Shown: positions 7,777 through 15,297, numbered from the stretch's first letter. The stretch is 16,871 nt of DNA from RH2-MAG17b sp035945515 (GCA_035945515.1 DASZAE010000403.1:1-16871); one strand, 5' to 3'. Notes: a model not told the origin generated them from the letters alone. Translations and numbers: made by a program.

Positions 7777-7890
7777 GAATAACCTCCGCAAGTAGAGTTG
7801 TAACATTGTACGGGCGGCGAAAATCAGGCGTAGTAGCCTGCCGGGAAATGCACAAAACGTGGTTGGGATCATAAGCGGTCGACCGCCGCG

Positions 7891-8430
7891 TCATTGCTCG
7901 CGCCATAGCGTATCGACACGCACAGGAACATCATTTTTAATAGGCATATCCAGAAGCGAAGGGGGTTTGATGTTGAAATCGGAGAGTTTCATCGGAATGA
8001 TGCCCATAACCTGGATCTCGCTTCCCTTGGCCTGCCGCTTGAATGGGACCTGATGATAATCCGCGGTCTTGCCCGCAAACTGAATTTCTAGGTCGGCGTA
8101 AATTGTTGCAGATGTGAGTTCTGATTGCGGCAGGCGGAAGCGCACGGAGACCATGGGGAATTCGCCTCCGCGCACCGCCTCCAGCATGTGAAGGTCGCGG
8201 TTGCTGTTTCCCGTGTCGAACGTTTTGACGGGCGCAGCGACCAGAAAATTGCACTCGCCTCCCTGACAGATTCCTTTGCCCCGAGCCGCGTGGGTTACCC
8301 CATCCGCTTCATGCAACGGATGGGAGATGTGGTATGTAAGCGTGGATTGTTCCAGCGTCCATTGACTTCCTGCCTGGGCAAGCCGGGGAAGGGCGCAGAC
8401 CAGGAGTACCAGAAACACTTTTTTTATCAT
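7891..8430 (-). CDS. Periplasmic YceI-family lipocalin-like protein
   Basis: YceI proteins form a lipocalin-like beta barrel that binds polyisoprenoid or other amphiphilic lipids in the periplasm. The product is 179 residues with a clear signal peptide (1-20, cut after AQA). The family pattern is visible as the N-terminal strand WTLEQSTLTYHISHP (24-38), NSNRDLHMLEAVRGGEFPMVSVRF (75-98; family form N-x-RDxHL...FP-x-hxF), and late strands through PMKLSDFNIKPP. It is somewhat divergent, and Cys55/Cys60 (ICQGGEC) could form a disulfide. It starts 16 nt after the b561-like gene ends, with GAGG 4 nt before the ATG, so the two are almost certainly one transcript. In enterobacteria yceI likewise sits beside the b561-type cytochrome yceJ, suggesting shared work in membrane redox or quinone-lipid handling. 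That role is inferred. Confidence 0.87.
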   Translation of the reverse strand: MIKKVFLVLLVCALPRLAQAGSQWTLEQSTLTYHISHPLHEADGVTHAARGKGICQGGECNFLVAAPVKTFDTGNSNRDLHMLEAVRGGEFPMVSVRFRLPQSELTSATIYADLEIQFAGKTADYHQVPFKRQAKGSEIQVMGIIPMKLSDFNIKPPSLLDMPIKNDVPVRVDTLWREQ

Positions 8431-8446
8431 TGCGCCTCACAAGAAT

Positions 8447-9274
8447 CTATTTGAAGGTAACGGACAGAATCGCAACGCCATACGCCGCGGTGGTCGTATA
8501 CGCGGCCCAAGCATGGTATTTGGCAATCCCATGCACCCGCTCCCCGCGGCTGAGCTGGCTGAATGCAATTGACCCGAGGATGGGGGTTATGATCATGCCC
8601 GGCCCATGGATCCATGCCATGGCCTTGTGGAGGCGGATCAAACCGTAGGACTTTGTTCCGGGAACTTTGGGAGCGCGGATGGCGAAGTAGGCACTCGAGA
8701 AATACAAGCCTGTGGTTAAAATACCCAGTCCCGCGTGAACATCGCGGCTCGTAGGGCTGCCGGGCAACCCGTGATGGCCTTTGGCGCCAGGACCTGTAAA
8801 GATCGCGGCCACCATCGGAATAGCGGTGATTAAGCCCAGCTTTTGATGAATCTGCAACATGTGCGACCGCTTATTGAGCAGCGCCTGTTCCTTGGCGTTT
8901 CCATGGATCGCGCTGGCCGGAAATCCCAAGCCCTCAAGCGAGGGCTCATTCCCCTGCGAAGGCGCGGTCTGAGCGGCGCCCAGCGGATCATTCAGCGAAA
9001 AAATCTCGTCTTGCAGTAAAAGCTCTCTTACAGCGTCTGGAGACTGCTCCGCATCGTCGTCTGGATTCGCCAATGCCGCCCGACCGTTCGAGGCGCTAGT
9101 GTATAAATCGAGGGGGAGACTTAAGGCTTCCCGCCATGCAGAGGGCACTTCCCAAGCAATGGAGGATCTGTCCAGACTTGCTGTGGTTTTGAGGGTCTGC
9201 CCGAATGAATGAGCTGGGGTACACAGAAGTCCTGCGAAGATTAAGATTATTACACCCAATCGATTTGCATTCAC
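8447..9274 (-). CDS. Four-helix, histidine-rich membrane protein, probably cytochrome b561-like
   Basis: Predicted 275-residue envelope protein. From a GTG start at 9274 it begins with a signal peptide or first membrane helix (RLGVIILIFAGLLCTPAHS). A polar region of about 110 residues follows, then four hydrophobic helices, each with histidine at an end: MLQIHQKLG (H143), RDVHAGLG (H180), IRLHKAMAWIHGPG (H216, H223) and VHGIAKYHAWAAY (H248, H254). Paired histidines at helix ends are how b561-type cytochromes hold two b hemes. The family call is by pattern only, supported by the YceI gene 16 nt downstream. ATG 9361 and ATG 9307 are in frame. The predicted promoter starts transcripts near 9316, which excludes 9361, and GGGAGG (9292-9287) lies 12 nt before the GTG. 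The long polar insert between signal and helices is unusual for b561 proteins. Confidence 0.75.
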   Translation of the reverse strand: MNANRLGVIILIFAGLLCTPAHSFGQTLKTTASLDRSSIAWEVPSAWREALSLPLDLYTSASNGRAALANPDDDAEQSPDAVRELLLQDEIFSLNDPLGAAQTAPSQGNEPSLEGLGFPASAIHGNAKEQALLNKRSHMLQIHQKLGLITAIPMVAAIFTGPGAKGHHGLPGSPTSRDVHAGLGILTTGLYFSSAYFAIRAPKVPGTKSYGLIRLHKAMAWIHGPGMIITPILGSIAFSQLSRGERVHGIAKYHAWAAYTTTAAYGVAILSVTFK

Positions 9275-9322
9275 GTCTTTTTGGCGCCTCCCGGATTCTT
9301 CTCGCATCGCCTGAGAACAGCA

Positions 9323-9352
9323 AATATACACCCGAATCCGGTCTCGTGGCAG
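9323..9352 (-). promoter_or_regulatory. Candidate sigma70-type promoter for the b561-like/yceI operon
   Basis: On the minus strand CTGCCA (9352-9347, 4/6) is followed by an 18-nt spacer and TATATT (9328-9323, 5/6). A start near 9316 leaves a leader of about 40 nt before GTG 9274. A weaker plus-strand pair, TTGTCG (9361-9366), 18 nt, TAGCCT (9385-9390), could serve the divergent AlkP-like gene. If real, the two -35 boxes are 8 nt apart. Confidence 0.42.
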
Positions 9353-9431
9353 CTTTGCCATTGTCGTCTTGCTTCCGCGTGTGGTAGCCTAGCGGAACGA
9401 GGGCTATGCCCTTTGGAGGAGAATTCCGCTC

Positions 9432-10610
9432 ATGCGCCAGCCGTTTGGAATTGACCTTAGGAATCCCCAGGAAGCGGCCCGGCAAATCTCCCTGAGCCGC
9501 CGTGACTTTCTTCGCGTGGCGACCGGCGCGACGGCAGGAAGCGCCCTCTTTGGCTTTGCTCCCCTTCGAGCCTTGGCGGCGCAGCGGCCAAGCAACCGGA
9601 AAGTGGTTGTGGTCACATTCGGCGGAGGTTCCCGCGATGAAGAGACCTTTATGCCGGAGGGACAGGAAAACATCCCTCATCTCCTGAACGAACTCATTCC
9701 GCAATCAACATTTTTTACTCAAGTGGTCAATCGCGGCATCTTGGGGCATTATGTGGCGACGGCGAGCCTGGCGACGGGCGTCTATGAGACCTTCGATAAT
9801 TTTGCCGCCGTGCCTCCCGACCATCCTACAGTTTTTGAATATTTCCGCAAAGATTTGAACCGTCCCGCGCACGATGCCTGGGTAGTGGCGCCGAGCAACG
9901 GTTTCAACCGCATCGGCGGCAGCGACGCGCGCGCCTTTGGACCGGACTACTCAGCCGGCGTGATCCTTCCCAAGCGCCTCCTGGCGGATGCTCTTTCTGC
10001 CACCACAACCACTGAATACGAGCATCTGCTGCAAGACAATTACGAAACCCCGCTGTACGCTCCCAAGCTTAGCGGCGACCAGATGAATCTTCACCAATTT
10101 GCCGAACTGCTCAAGCTTTCGGTGGCGGATTTCACCGCTCACGCGAAAACCCTGGCCAGCCCGGATGAGCTTTCCGTTTATGTGGTCCAGCAATTGATGC
10201 GGCAGATTGCCCCCAGCCTGCTGTGGATCACGCTGCACGATATGGACGTAGCGCACTCCGGATCGTATTCGCTCTATATCGCGGGCATCCAGCGCACCGA
10301 CCGGCTGTGCGGCGAAATCTGGAAGATGATTCAGAGCGAACCCGAATATGCCGGCAAAACCACCTTATTTATCCTGCCGGATTTCGGCAGAGATTCGGAC
10401 ATGGACCCCGCAGGAAACGGATTTCAGCATCATCGCACCGGTGATGCGCTCTCCCGCACGACGTGGATGATGGCCATGGGACCGGGAATCCGGGAAAATA
10501 CGGTCGTAGACAGGCAGGCGCAGTCGGTCGATCTGGTGCCGACAATCGGCGCGCTTCTTGGTTTTTCTCCGCGCACAGGACAAGGCAAGCCGCTGCCGGA
10601 GGTCTCCTAA
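9432..10610 (+). CDS. Tat-exported AlkP-superfamily (DUF1501/sulfatase-like) protein
   Basis: Predicted folded-state export through Tat: SRRDFLR (22-28) is followed by a short hydrophobic stretch ending near AL-AA (50). The body has the alkaline-phosphatase superfamily layout: a first strand with a Gly-rich turn (KVVVVTFGGGSRDEETF, 57-73), the nucleophile-helix region HYVATASLATG (106-116), HDMDVAHSG (269-277), PDFGRD (316-321) with His333-His334, and the C-terminal SVDLVPTIGALLGF (365-378). The Asp that usually follows the first strand is replaced by Phe-Gly, as in the looser DUF1501 group. The nucleophile (Thr110 or Ser112) cannot be fixed by eye, so catalysis is uncertain. The product is 392 residues. 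GGAGGA (9415-9420) lies 11 nt before the ATG, with a small hairpin AGGGC-TAT-GCCCT (9400-9412) just upstream. Its TAA shares a base with the next gene's ATG. Confidence 0.8.
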   Translation: MRQPFGIDLRNPQEAARQISLSRRDFLRVATGATAGSALFGFAPLRALAAQRPSNRKVVVVTFGGGSRDEETFMPEGQENIPHLLNELIPQSTFFTQVVNRGILGHYVATASLATGVYETFDNFAAVPPDHPTVFEYFRKDLNRPAHDAWVVAPSNGFNRIGGSDARAFGPDYSAGVILPKRLLADALSATTTTEYEHLLQDNYETPLYAPKLSGDQMNLHQFAELLKLSVADFTAHAKTLASPDELSVYVVQQLMRQIAPSLLWITLHDMDVAHSGSYSLYIAGIQRTDRLCGEIWKMIQSEPEYAGKTTLFILPDFGRDSDMDPAGNGFQHHRTGDALSRTTWMMAMGPGIRENTVVDRQAQSVDLVPTIGALLGFSPRTGQGKPLPEVS

Positions 10611-11824
10611 TGCTGCCCAACCAGCTTGAAGCCGCGCAGTTTAACCGCTACCCGCCCGAAGCAAGGCATCTCGCGGTCAAGCAGCTTAACCTTCTGCGTC
10701 AATTACCCCTTAGCTTCGCGCCGCTTCTGCTGCAGCAAGTGCGCGAATATGACTGGCGCTTCCCCACCGAACGCAAGGATATCGACCGCCAATTTACTTA
10801 TCTCGCCTCGCTCTCTCCCGCCCAGCTTCAACAGGCGGTGTCCGGGTTTGCGCAGATCAACCTCTCGCCCGATCTTGACCGGATGGATTGGGTGAATGAT
10901 CCGGGCAGATTTTCCGAGCGGCTGGCGGCGTACCTCTGGTCCACGCATCAGATTGATTCCTTCCGCGCGGCGGCGATTAAGCTGGTGCAGGCAGTTGACG
11001 CCGCGCTGCCCCAGGAAGCGCCGCTGGTCCCGCGCGCCGCGATTGTAGTCATCGGTCAAGGCGTCACAGCAAACAAATATCCGCTCTTTCGTAAGCTTCG
11101 CCCGCACGGCGTTTATTTCACCAACGTCAAATCGGGCGAAACGTCGCAAACCCTGCTTGAGGCGGTGACGGCGAGGGCCGCAGCGCACCCGATGCCCTAC
11201 GGCCATTGGTATATCGAGGGGGCGGACGCGGAGTCTGTGTCTGATCAAGCGGCGCTCACTTGTGTTTCTTACAACGCGCTCAAGCCGGTCCGCGCTGCTT
11301 TGCTGAAGAAAATTGAGAAAGCAATCAATGGCGGCATCTCAGGACCCGAAGCCCTTCGCACTATGCTCCACGAAATGCGCCCGGAAGAAATCGGCCTGAG
11401 CGGAGCGCCTGACGAGATGGCGCTCAGCCGCTTTCAAACCAGCGTGCTGACGGAAGGTTCCGGGACGCAGATTTTCAGCACCACCTTCGTGCAATGGACC
11501 GCGCGCGAGGCTTTGCGGCGCGCTCAGCCGGTGACGGTTTTCGCACATTTTGCGCCGCGCCAGCGCGAGCGCCCCATGAACGAAATGCTTTCAGGAAAAA
11601 ATATGAATCCAGAGCCTGACCCGGCCGGATCATTGATTGACTCGGATATGGGGGCGTATTACACGTGGATCGATCAGCAGCGATTGCCGGGCGCGGACAA
11701 GGCGTCTTTTTTGGTTTGGTTCGAAAACCATAATGAGGCTTTGGCCATTGCCCCGTCGCTTCCCCGCAATACCCAATCGGCCAGCCCGGTTGACCTGAAG
11801 TGGTTAGCCAGCCAAGTTGTGTGA
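10610..11824 (+). CDS. Conserved-looking cytoplasmic protein of unknown function, translationally coupled to the AlkP-like gene
   Basis: I do not recognise this 404-residue protein. It has no signal peptide or membrane segment and reads as a mixed alpha/beta soluble protein. The N-terminal third is helical (AVKQLNLLRQLPLSFAPLLLQQ). A hydrophobic strand and turn, PRAAIVVIGQGVTANKYPLF (about 143-162), begins a Rossmann-like middle section. The C-terminal third has well-patterned segments: TTFVQWTAREALRRAQP, FAPRQRERPMNEMLSG, SLIDSDMGAYYTWIDQQRLPG and FLVWFENHNEALAIAP. The start is well fixed: ATG 10610 overlaps the upstream TAA by one base (TAATG), with GGAGG (10598-10602) 7 nt before it. Longer in-frame starts would lie inside the AlkP-like gene. 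Such coupling suggests matched production of the pair, although the partner is exported and this one is not. Confidence 0.85.
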   Translation: MLPNQLEAAQFNRYPPEARHLAVKQLNLLRQLPLSFAPLLLQQVREYDWRFPTERKDIDRQFTYLASLSPAQLQQAVSGFAQINLSPDLDRMDWVNDPGRFSERLAAYLWSTHQIDSFRAAAIKLVQAVDAALPQEAPLVPRAAIVVIGQGVTANKYPLFRKLRPHGVYFTNVKSGETSQTLLEAVTARAAAHPMPYGHWYIEGADAESVSDQAALTCVSYNALKPVRAALLKKIEKAINGGISGPEALRTMLHEMRPEEIGLSGAPDEMALSRFQTSVLTEGSGTQIFSTTFVQWTAREALRRAQPVTVFAHFAPRQRERPMNEMLSGKNMNPEPDPAGSLIDSDMGAYYTWIDQQRLPGADKASFLVWFENHNEALAIAPSLPRNTQSASPVDLKWLASQVV

Positions 11825-11863
11825 CAGCATTCGAGCGAGCGCCCCCCTCCGGCAACATCATCC

Positions 11864-14152
11864 TCACGAAATACAGATGGTCATAGCGCCAGAATCACCC
11901 GCAAACCTTTCATTCAATACGGTAGCCTGGATAGGCTGGCAAGACATGGCAAGAGCCAATAAAACCGTGGGGCCAAACCACGGGTCGATGTCGGCTTGTG
12001 CTACCTGGGCAAGCCTTCCTGTGAGGAGATCCCAATTCGCGGTTGCATTGGGGTTCAGGCGGCGCGCCGTCGCGCTCAGGTCGGCGCACAAGTTCATGTA
12101 TTGTTGTCCGGCGCTGAAGTAAAGGTTGAGTTGGTTTGAGTCAATGAGGCTGAGTCCGTCGCCGAAATAATTTGTCAGCAGCGATGGTTGAGCATTTCCA
12201 TAGTTTTCGCGGTCGGTTGGATGATTGGGGTCCGGGTTTCCATCGGAATCGGTATAACCATTGATGAGCCGGTTGAACGCTGCCCATGAAGAATAACTTT
12301 TATAGAAGCTTCCATTCGGATTCCCGCTTAACCATTTGTTAAGAAACTGCGCGGGATCGCTGGGGATTTTATCAGAAGCCAACGCATAGGCGCTCCAATT
12401 CACCGCATCGGCGGGGAGCCGGCTCAGCGCAGAGGCATCGTAGATCAGGTGCAGAGAACATACTCCCGGTTGGGACGAGAAATGATCGAAGATTGCGCCT
12501 GCCGAAGTTACATCCGCGCTCCCCTCCTGCAGTAGCGGCTCAAGCGCCCCGAGCAGCGCACCCAAGCGGGCAGTCTGAGTTTTATCATTCGTGCTGGAAA
12601 GAATCCCATGAAGCCGTATCTGAATCTTTGAAGCCTCTATCGAACCGCCGGCATCAGCACCCTGGGCGTTTCCTTCGAGATAGATAACCGTGCTCGACTT
12701 GCTTCTAAGGTCGAGAGTCGCGGCCACCTTGCCCGTTTCCGTTTCGAGAAAGAACTGTCCATTGCCAGCATAGCGGATGGTTGACCGCGCGAAATATGTA
12801 TCGATCGATTGAAAATAATTAAGTCCAAAAACGGTGAGCGTAAGCCGGGTCGAGTCGTAATGCACCTTCTCAAAGCCGGAACCGGGATCGAGCGTGACCG
12901 CGTCCGTCTCCATTGCTCCCAGGAAATCACCGTTGACAGCGTCCTGCCACGCTTGCGGAAAGGCTGTGTTGGTCAGGTCAAAATGCCAGGTAAAGGCGCT
13001 GAGGAAGTTGGTTGTGTGGGGCAAGAGAAGCGCCAGCGAGATTTCCCCCTCCGTTTCAAGCTTCTTAAAGAGTCCGGCCAGCCATTCATTAGCCTCCTTC
13101 GTGTATTTCGGAACTTCCTCTTTGAGTTGAGCTAGAAGAGACTGAAGGGCTTCGCCTGGCTGAGGGTTCGGATTGCCATAAGCTTTTTGCAGAATCCATT
13201 GGGTGATCGTGTCTGCGTTCGCGGAAAGCTGAGGAGATGAAAGCAAGCTGATCCCCGCGTCGGCTGAGAACTGCAGTCCCCGCTGTGAAGTTGTCCCAGG
13301 AGACAGGTGGAGCGTGGCCGTCCCGGCATTGCCAGGATTGGGCTTGCTCCGCTCGAGGAAGCACTGGAATTTTCTACTCCAGTTGAATTTAACGGACGGT
13401 CCGGCTGCGGCATAAGCCGAGACCAGGCTTGGCTCCGAAACATTGAAGAACTTTGCCAGGCTGGCCAGCACCGCGCCGAGATCGCTCAGGCTGAATCCGC
13501 CGGCTGAGGCGTCGATGCCATATGTCACCCCAAAGCCGACGTTGAGGGCGCCGTCAAATTCGTAGTAAATGCAGTCACCGTCTCCGAGAGAATTGAGAGT
13601 GTCCCGATGAAGGGGTAAGGTGAACGCCGCGAGTGCTCCCACCAAAGCATCGCGCAGAAGGGTGTTCACCGGAAACACCTTATAATTGCGAACTGTGCAG
13701 CTTATTGACCCTTTATCATCCGTTGTAATTCCAAAGCTTCCTGTCGACGCTTTCGCCGTAAGTTTGCCGGTCATCCCAAATTGAAATTCGGTGATCACGT
13801 AGATGCTATCTGGCTTCCCCGGGCAGGACGCGGGCTCTGTGTTGCCAAAATCTTTGTAGTAGGGGAACAACGGGGCCTTGGCGGGCGAGTGAATCGTCAC
13901 CACGGCTGACCCTTTGGGATCGAGCGAAAAAGTGGCAGGAGACCCGGCGAGCGTCCAGGAAGTCTTGCCGGCATCTAGTGCTAGTCCGCAATGCGTTCCG
14001 TGCGGCACGGCAGAGAGGGGTTGATTTAAAAGCGCGCTGAGTTGGCCATCGAAAATGAACTTCAGATCCTGAGCCGTCTTGCTCAAATCGTTGAAGGCAA
14101 TGTGATCCGTGGAGAGAGAATCCGCGCCCATCTGTAACGCAACGCTTGCCAT
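11864..14152 (-). CDS. Large orphan protein of unknown function (762 residues)
   Basis: Not recognised. The frame is uninterrupted with normal local codon use, so coding is secure. The protein has no signal peptide, membrane helix or nucleotide-binding motif. It is rich in Ser, Ala, Leu, Thr and Gly, with many short beta-like segments (SWTLAGSPATFSLDPKGSAVVTIHS, split near 65-90; YYEFDGALNVGFGVTYGID, about 197-215). Loops are Asn/Asp/Pro-rich, for example GYTDSDGNPDPNHPTD in the last quarter. About nine cysteines are scattered without a CxxC pattern. ATG 14152 has GGAGG (14161-14157) 4 nt upstream. A promoter at 14263-14291 would give a leader of about 105 nt. That leader contains a protein-like frame in another register, so the true N-terminus may be longer if there is a frameshift. 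The gene is convergent with the 404-residue gene (39 nt between stops) and divergent from the DJ-1/PfpI gene. Confidence 0.8.
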   Translation of the reverse strand: MASVALQMGADSLSTDHIAFNDLSKTAQDLKFIFDGQLSALLNQPLSAVPHGTHCGLALDAGKTSWTLAGSPATFSLDPKGSAVVTIHSPAKAPLFPYYKDFGNTEPASCPGKPDSIYVITEFQFGMTGKLTAKASTGSFGITTDDKGSISCTVRNYKVFPVNTLLRDALVGALAAFTLPLHRDTLNSLGDGDCIYYEFDGALNVGFGVTYGIDASAGGFSLSDLGAVLASLAKFFNVSEPSLVSAYAAAGPSVKFNWSRKFQCFLERSKPNPGNAGTATLHLSPGTTSQRGLQFSADAGISLLSSPQLSANADTITQWILQKAYGNPNPQPGEALQSLLAQLKEEVPKYTKEANEWLAGLFKKLETEGEISLALLLPHTTNFLSAFTWHFDLTNTAFPQAWQDAVNGDFLGAMETDAVTLDPGSGFEKVHYDSTRLTLTVFGLNYFQSIDTYFARSTIRYAGNGQFFLETETGKVAATLDLRSKSSTVIYLEGNAQGADAGGSIEASKIQIRLHGILSSTNDKTQTARLGALLGALEPLLQEGSADVTSAGAIFDHFSSQPGVCSLHLIYDASALSRLPADAVNWSAYALASDKIPSDPAQFLNKWLSGNPNGSFYKSYSSWAAFNRLINGYTDSDGNPDPNHPTDRENYGNAQPSLLTNYFGDGLSLIDSNQLNLYFSAGQQYMNLCADLSATARRLNPNATANWDLLTGRLAQVAQADIDPWFGPTVLLALAMSCQPIQATVLNERFAGDSGAMTICIS

Positions 14153-14262
14153 ATAACCTCCGCCATGCCGGGGATGTCGTCAGATTGGAGCGCATACTCC
14201 TGAAAATCCGGCGCCAGTCCGGCCAGGATAGGATTTAGGATTATGGGAGAACCGGTGGAGAT

Positions 14263-14291
14263 ATTGTGTTCTCAAAAGACAGCAGAGTCAA
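14263..14291 (-). promoter_or_regulatory. Sigma70-type promoter for the 762-residue orphan gene
   Basis: On the minus strand TTGACT (14291-14286, 5/6) is followed by a 17-nt spacer and CACAAT (14268-14263, 4/6). The start would fall near 14256. The -35 box lies 12 nt from the -35 box of the divergent promoter at 14304-14332. Confidence 0.5.
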
Positions 14292-14303
14292 TCAGAAAGC
14301 CTA

Positions 14304-14332
14304 TTGCAAGCGTCCGGGCAAGTGACTACACT
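14304..14332 (+). promoter_or_regulatory. Sigma70-type promoter for the DJ-1/PfpI gene
   Basis: TTGCAA (14304-14309, 4/6) is followed by a 17-nt spacer and TACACT (14327-14332, 4/6). A start near 14339 leaves a leader of about 28 nt containing GGGAG (14356-14360), 6 nt before ATG 14367. This start point rules out the longer frame from 14304. Confidence 0.5.
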
Positions 14333-14366
14333 AAACAGTGAAAAACGAGTTTATAGGGAGTCTGCT

Positions 14367-14918
14367 ATGGATTTAAAAGGGAAAAAGATCGCGGTCCTGG
14401 TGGCTGATCAATATCAGGAATTGGAAGTCTGGTATCCCCTTTTGCGCTTTCGCGAAGACAGCGCCGAGACCCACGCCATCGGCGCCGAGGCAGGCAAAAC
14501 CTATGCCAGCAAGAAGGGCTATCCGGTGGTGGCGGACCGCTCCATCGCGGACGTCCACGCCGGCGAATATGATGCAGTCGTTATTCCGGGCGGTTGGGCG
14601 CCCGACACTTTGCGCCAGGACCAGCGGGTGCTTAATCTAGTGCGCGAGATGTATGAGTCGGGCAAGATTGTGGCGGCGATCTGCCATGCCGGCTGGGTGC
14701 TTGCTTCAGCAGGCATTATGAGCGGGAAGAAGGCAACCTGTTTCAAGGCGATCAAGGACGACCTAGTGCACGCAGGCACGAGTTACGCGGATAGCGAAGT
14801 GGTGGTAGATGGAAATCTGATCACCTCCCGCACGCCCACGGACTTGCCCGCTTTCTGCCGTGAGATCGCCCGGGCGCTCGCCGCGCAGCCCGCAGCGCGA
14901 AAAGCAACCAAAGGTTGA
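14367..14918 (+). CDS. DJ-1/PfpI-family protein (class I glutamine amidotransferase-like fold)
   Basis: Cytoplasmic 183-residue protein of the DJ-1/PfpI superfamily, whose members act as glyoxalases, chaperones, reported deglycases or proteases. The sequence cannot choose among these. Motifs seen are KIAVLVADQYQELEVWYP with the conserved acidic Glu18, VVIPGGWAPD with Gly75-Gly76, and the nucleophile elbow AICHAGW with Cys106-His107. The final strand is VVDGNLITSRTPTDLPAFC. The family normally pairs a reactive cysteine with a Glu near residue 18, and both are present, so activity is likely. The C-terminal 14 residues are Ala/Lys/Arg-rich and probably disordered. ATG 14367 is fixed by GGGAG 6 nt upstream and by the fold starting at residue 7. 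It is monocistronic by spacing and shares a back-to-back promoter region with the orphan gene. Confidence 0.93.
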   Translation: MDLKGKKIAVLVADQYQELEVWYPLLRFREDSAETHAIGAEAGKTYASKKGYPVVADRSIADVHAGEYDAVVIPGGWAPDTLRQDQRVLNLVREMYESGKIVAAICHAGWVLASAGIMSGKKATCFKAIKDDLVHAGTSYADSEVVVDGNLITSRTPTDLPAFCREIARALAAQPAARKATKG

Positions 14919-15204
14919 AACCGCGCTGCCCTTCAGACATTTAAGGCTGGAAGCAATGCCTCGCGGTGTACGATTCAACGCCGAACAGAAATTATGGTGG
15001 AGGCGGGCCACTGTAACCTTGCCACCCTCTTAGAGGATACGCTCATGCCATGACGGCAAGGGACGCGCCTTTTATTGCGCCCTTGGGCACGAGGACTCCA
15101 CATGGAATTCCGATTGGTTCCAAAAGCTCATGCTCAACGGAATTGAGTGGAGCATGGGAATCTTGAAGTAAGAAGAGGCAAGAAACAAGCAACGCGCTTG
15201 CGGC
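14919..15204. other. Intergenic stretch without a convincing gene, upstream of the palindromic element
   Basis: No frame here looks coding. The sequence holds weak inverted repeats only: CCTTGCC (15017-15023) with GGCAAGG (15055-15061), and CATGCTC (15129-15135) with GAGCATG (15150-15156). The second could fold into a small hairpin with an inner CTCAA/TTGAG pairing. No promoter with good boxes and spacing was found for the molybdenum hydroxylase operon. It must start in this stretch or within the palindromic element. Confidence 0.4.
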
Positions 15205-15271
15205 TGTAGCGGCGGCCTCTGGCCGCCGGCTTTTGGATATTAAAGACCGGCGGCCAGAGGCCGCTGCTACA
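15205..15271. repeat. REP/MITE-like palindromic element
   Basis: Two 25-nt arms match as an inverted repeat at 24 of 25 positions: left arm 15205-15229, starting TGTAGCGGCGG; right arm 15247-15271, ending GCTGCTACA. They enclose a 17-nt AT-richer loop (15230-15246). Each arm also has an internal palindromic core (GGCC-TCT-GGCC). The GC-rich mirror form is that of dispersed intergenic palindromes in soil bacterial genomes, probably moved by a REP-associated transposase encoded elsewhere. It ends 26 nt before the next start codon. RNA from either strand would fold into a very stable hairpin. Confidence 0.8.
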
Positions 15272-15297
15272 ACTGACTGCTTGTCTCTGCTTTGGCT

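Noticed and set aside
7825..7840. Inverted repeat CAGGC/GCCTG with a 6-nt loop, followed by ATTTT on the minus strand, between the YceI and SGNH genes
   Set aside because: The stem is only 5 bp and the T run is broken, so it is too weak to call a terminator.
7875..7886. Perfect 12-bp palindrome GCGGTCGACCGC just after the YceI stop codon
   Set aside because: It has no loop or T run, and GC-rich 12-mers of this kind occur by chance. No nearby promoter makes it an operator.
15129..15156. CATGCTC/GAGCATG inverted repeat that might mark a small RNA
   Set aside because: The stem is short with competing inner pairing. There is no promoter or terminator around it.
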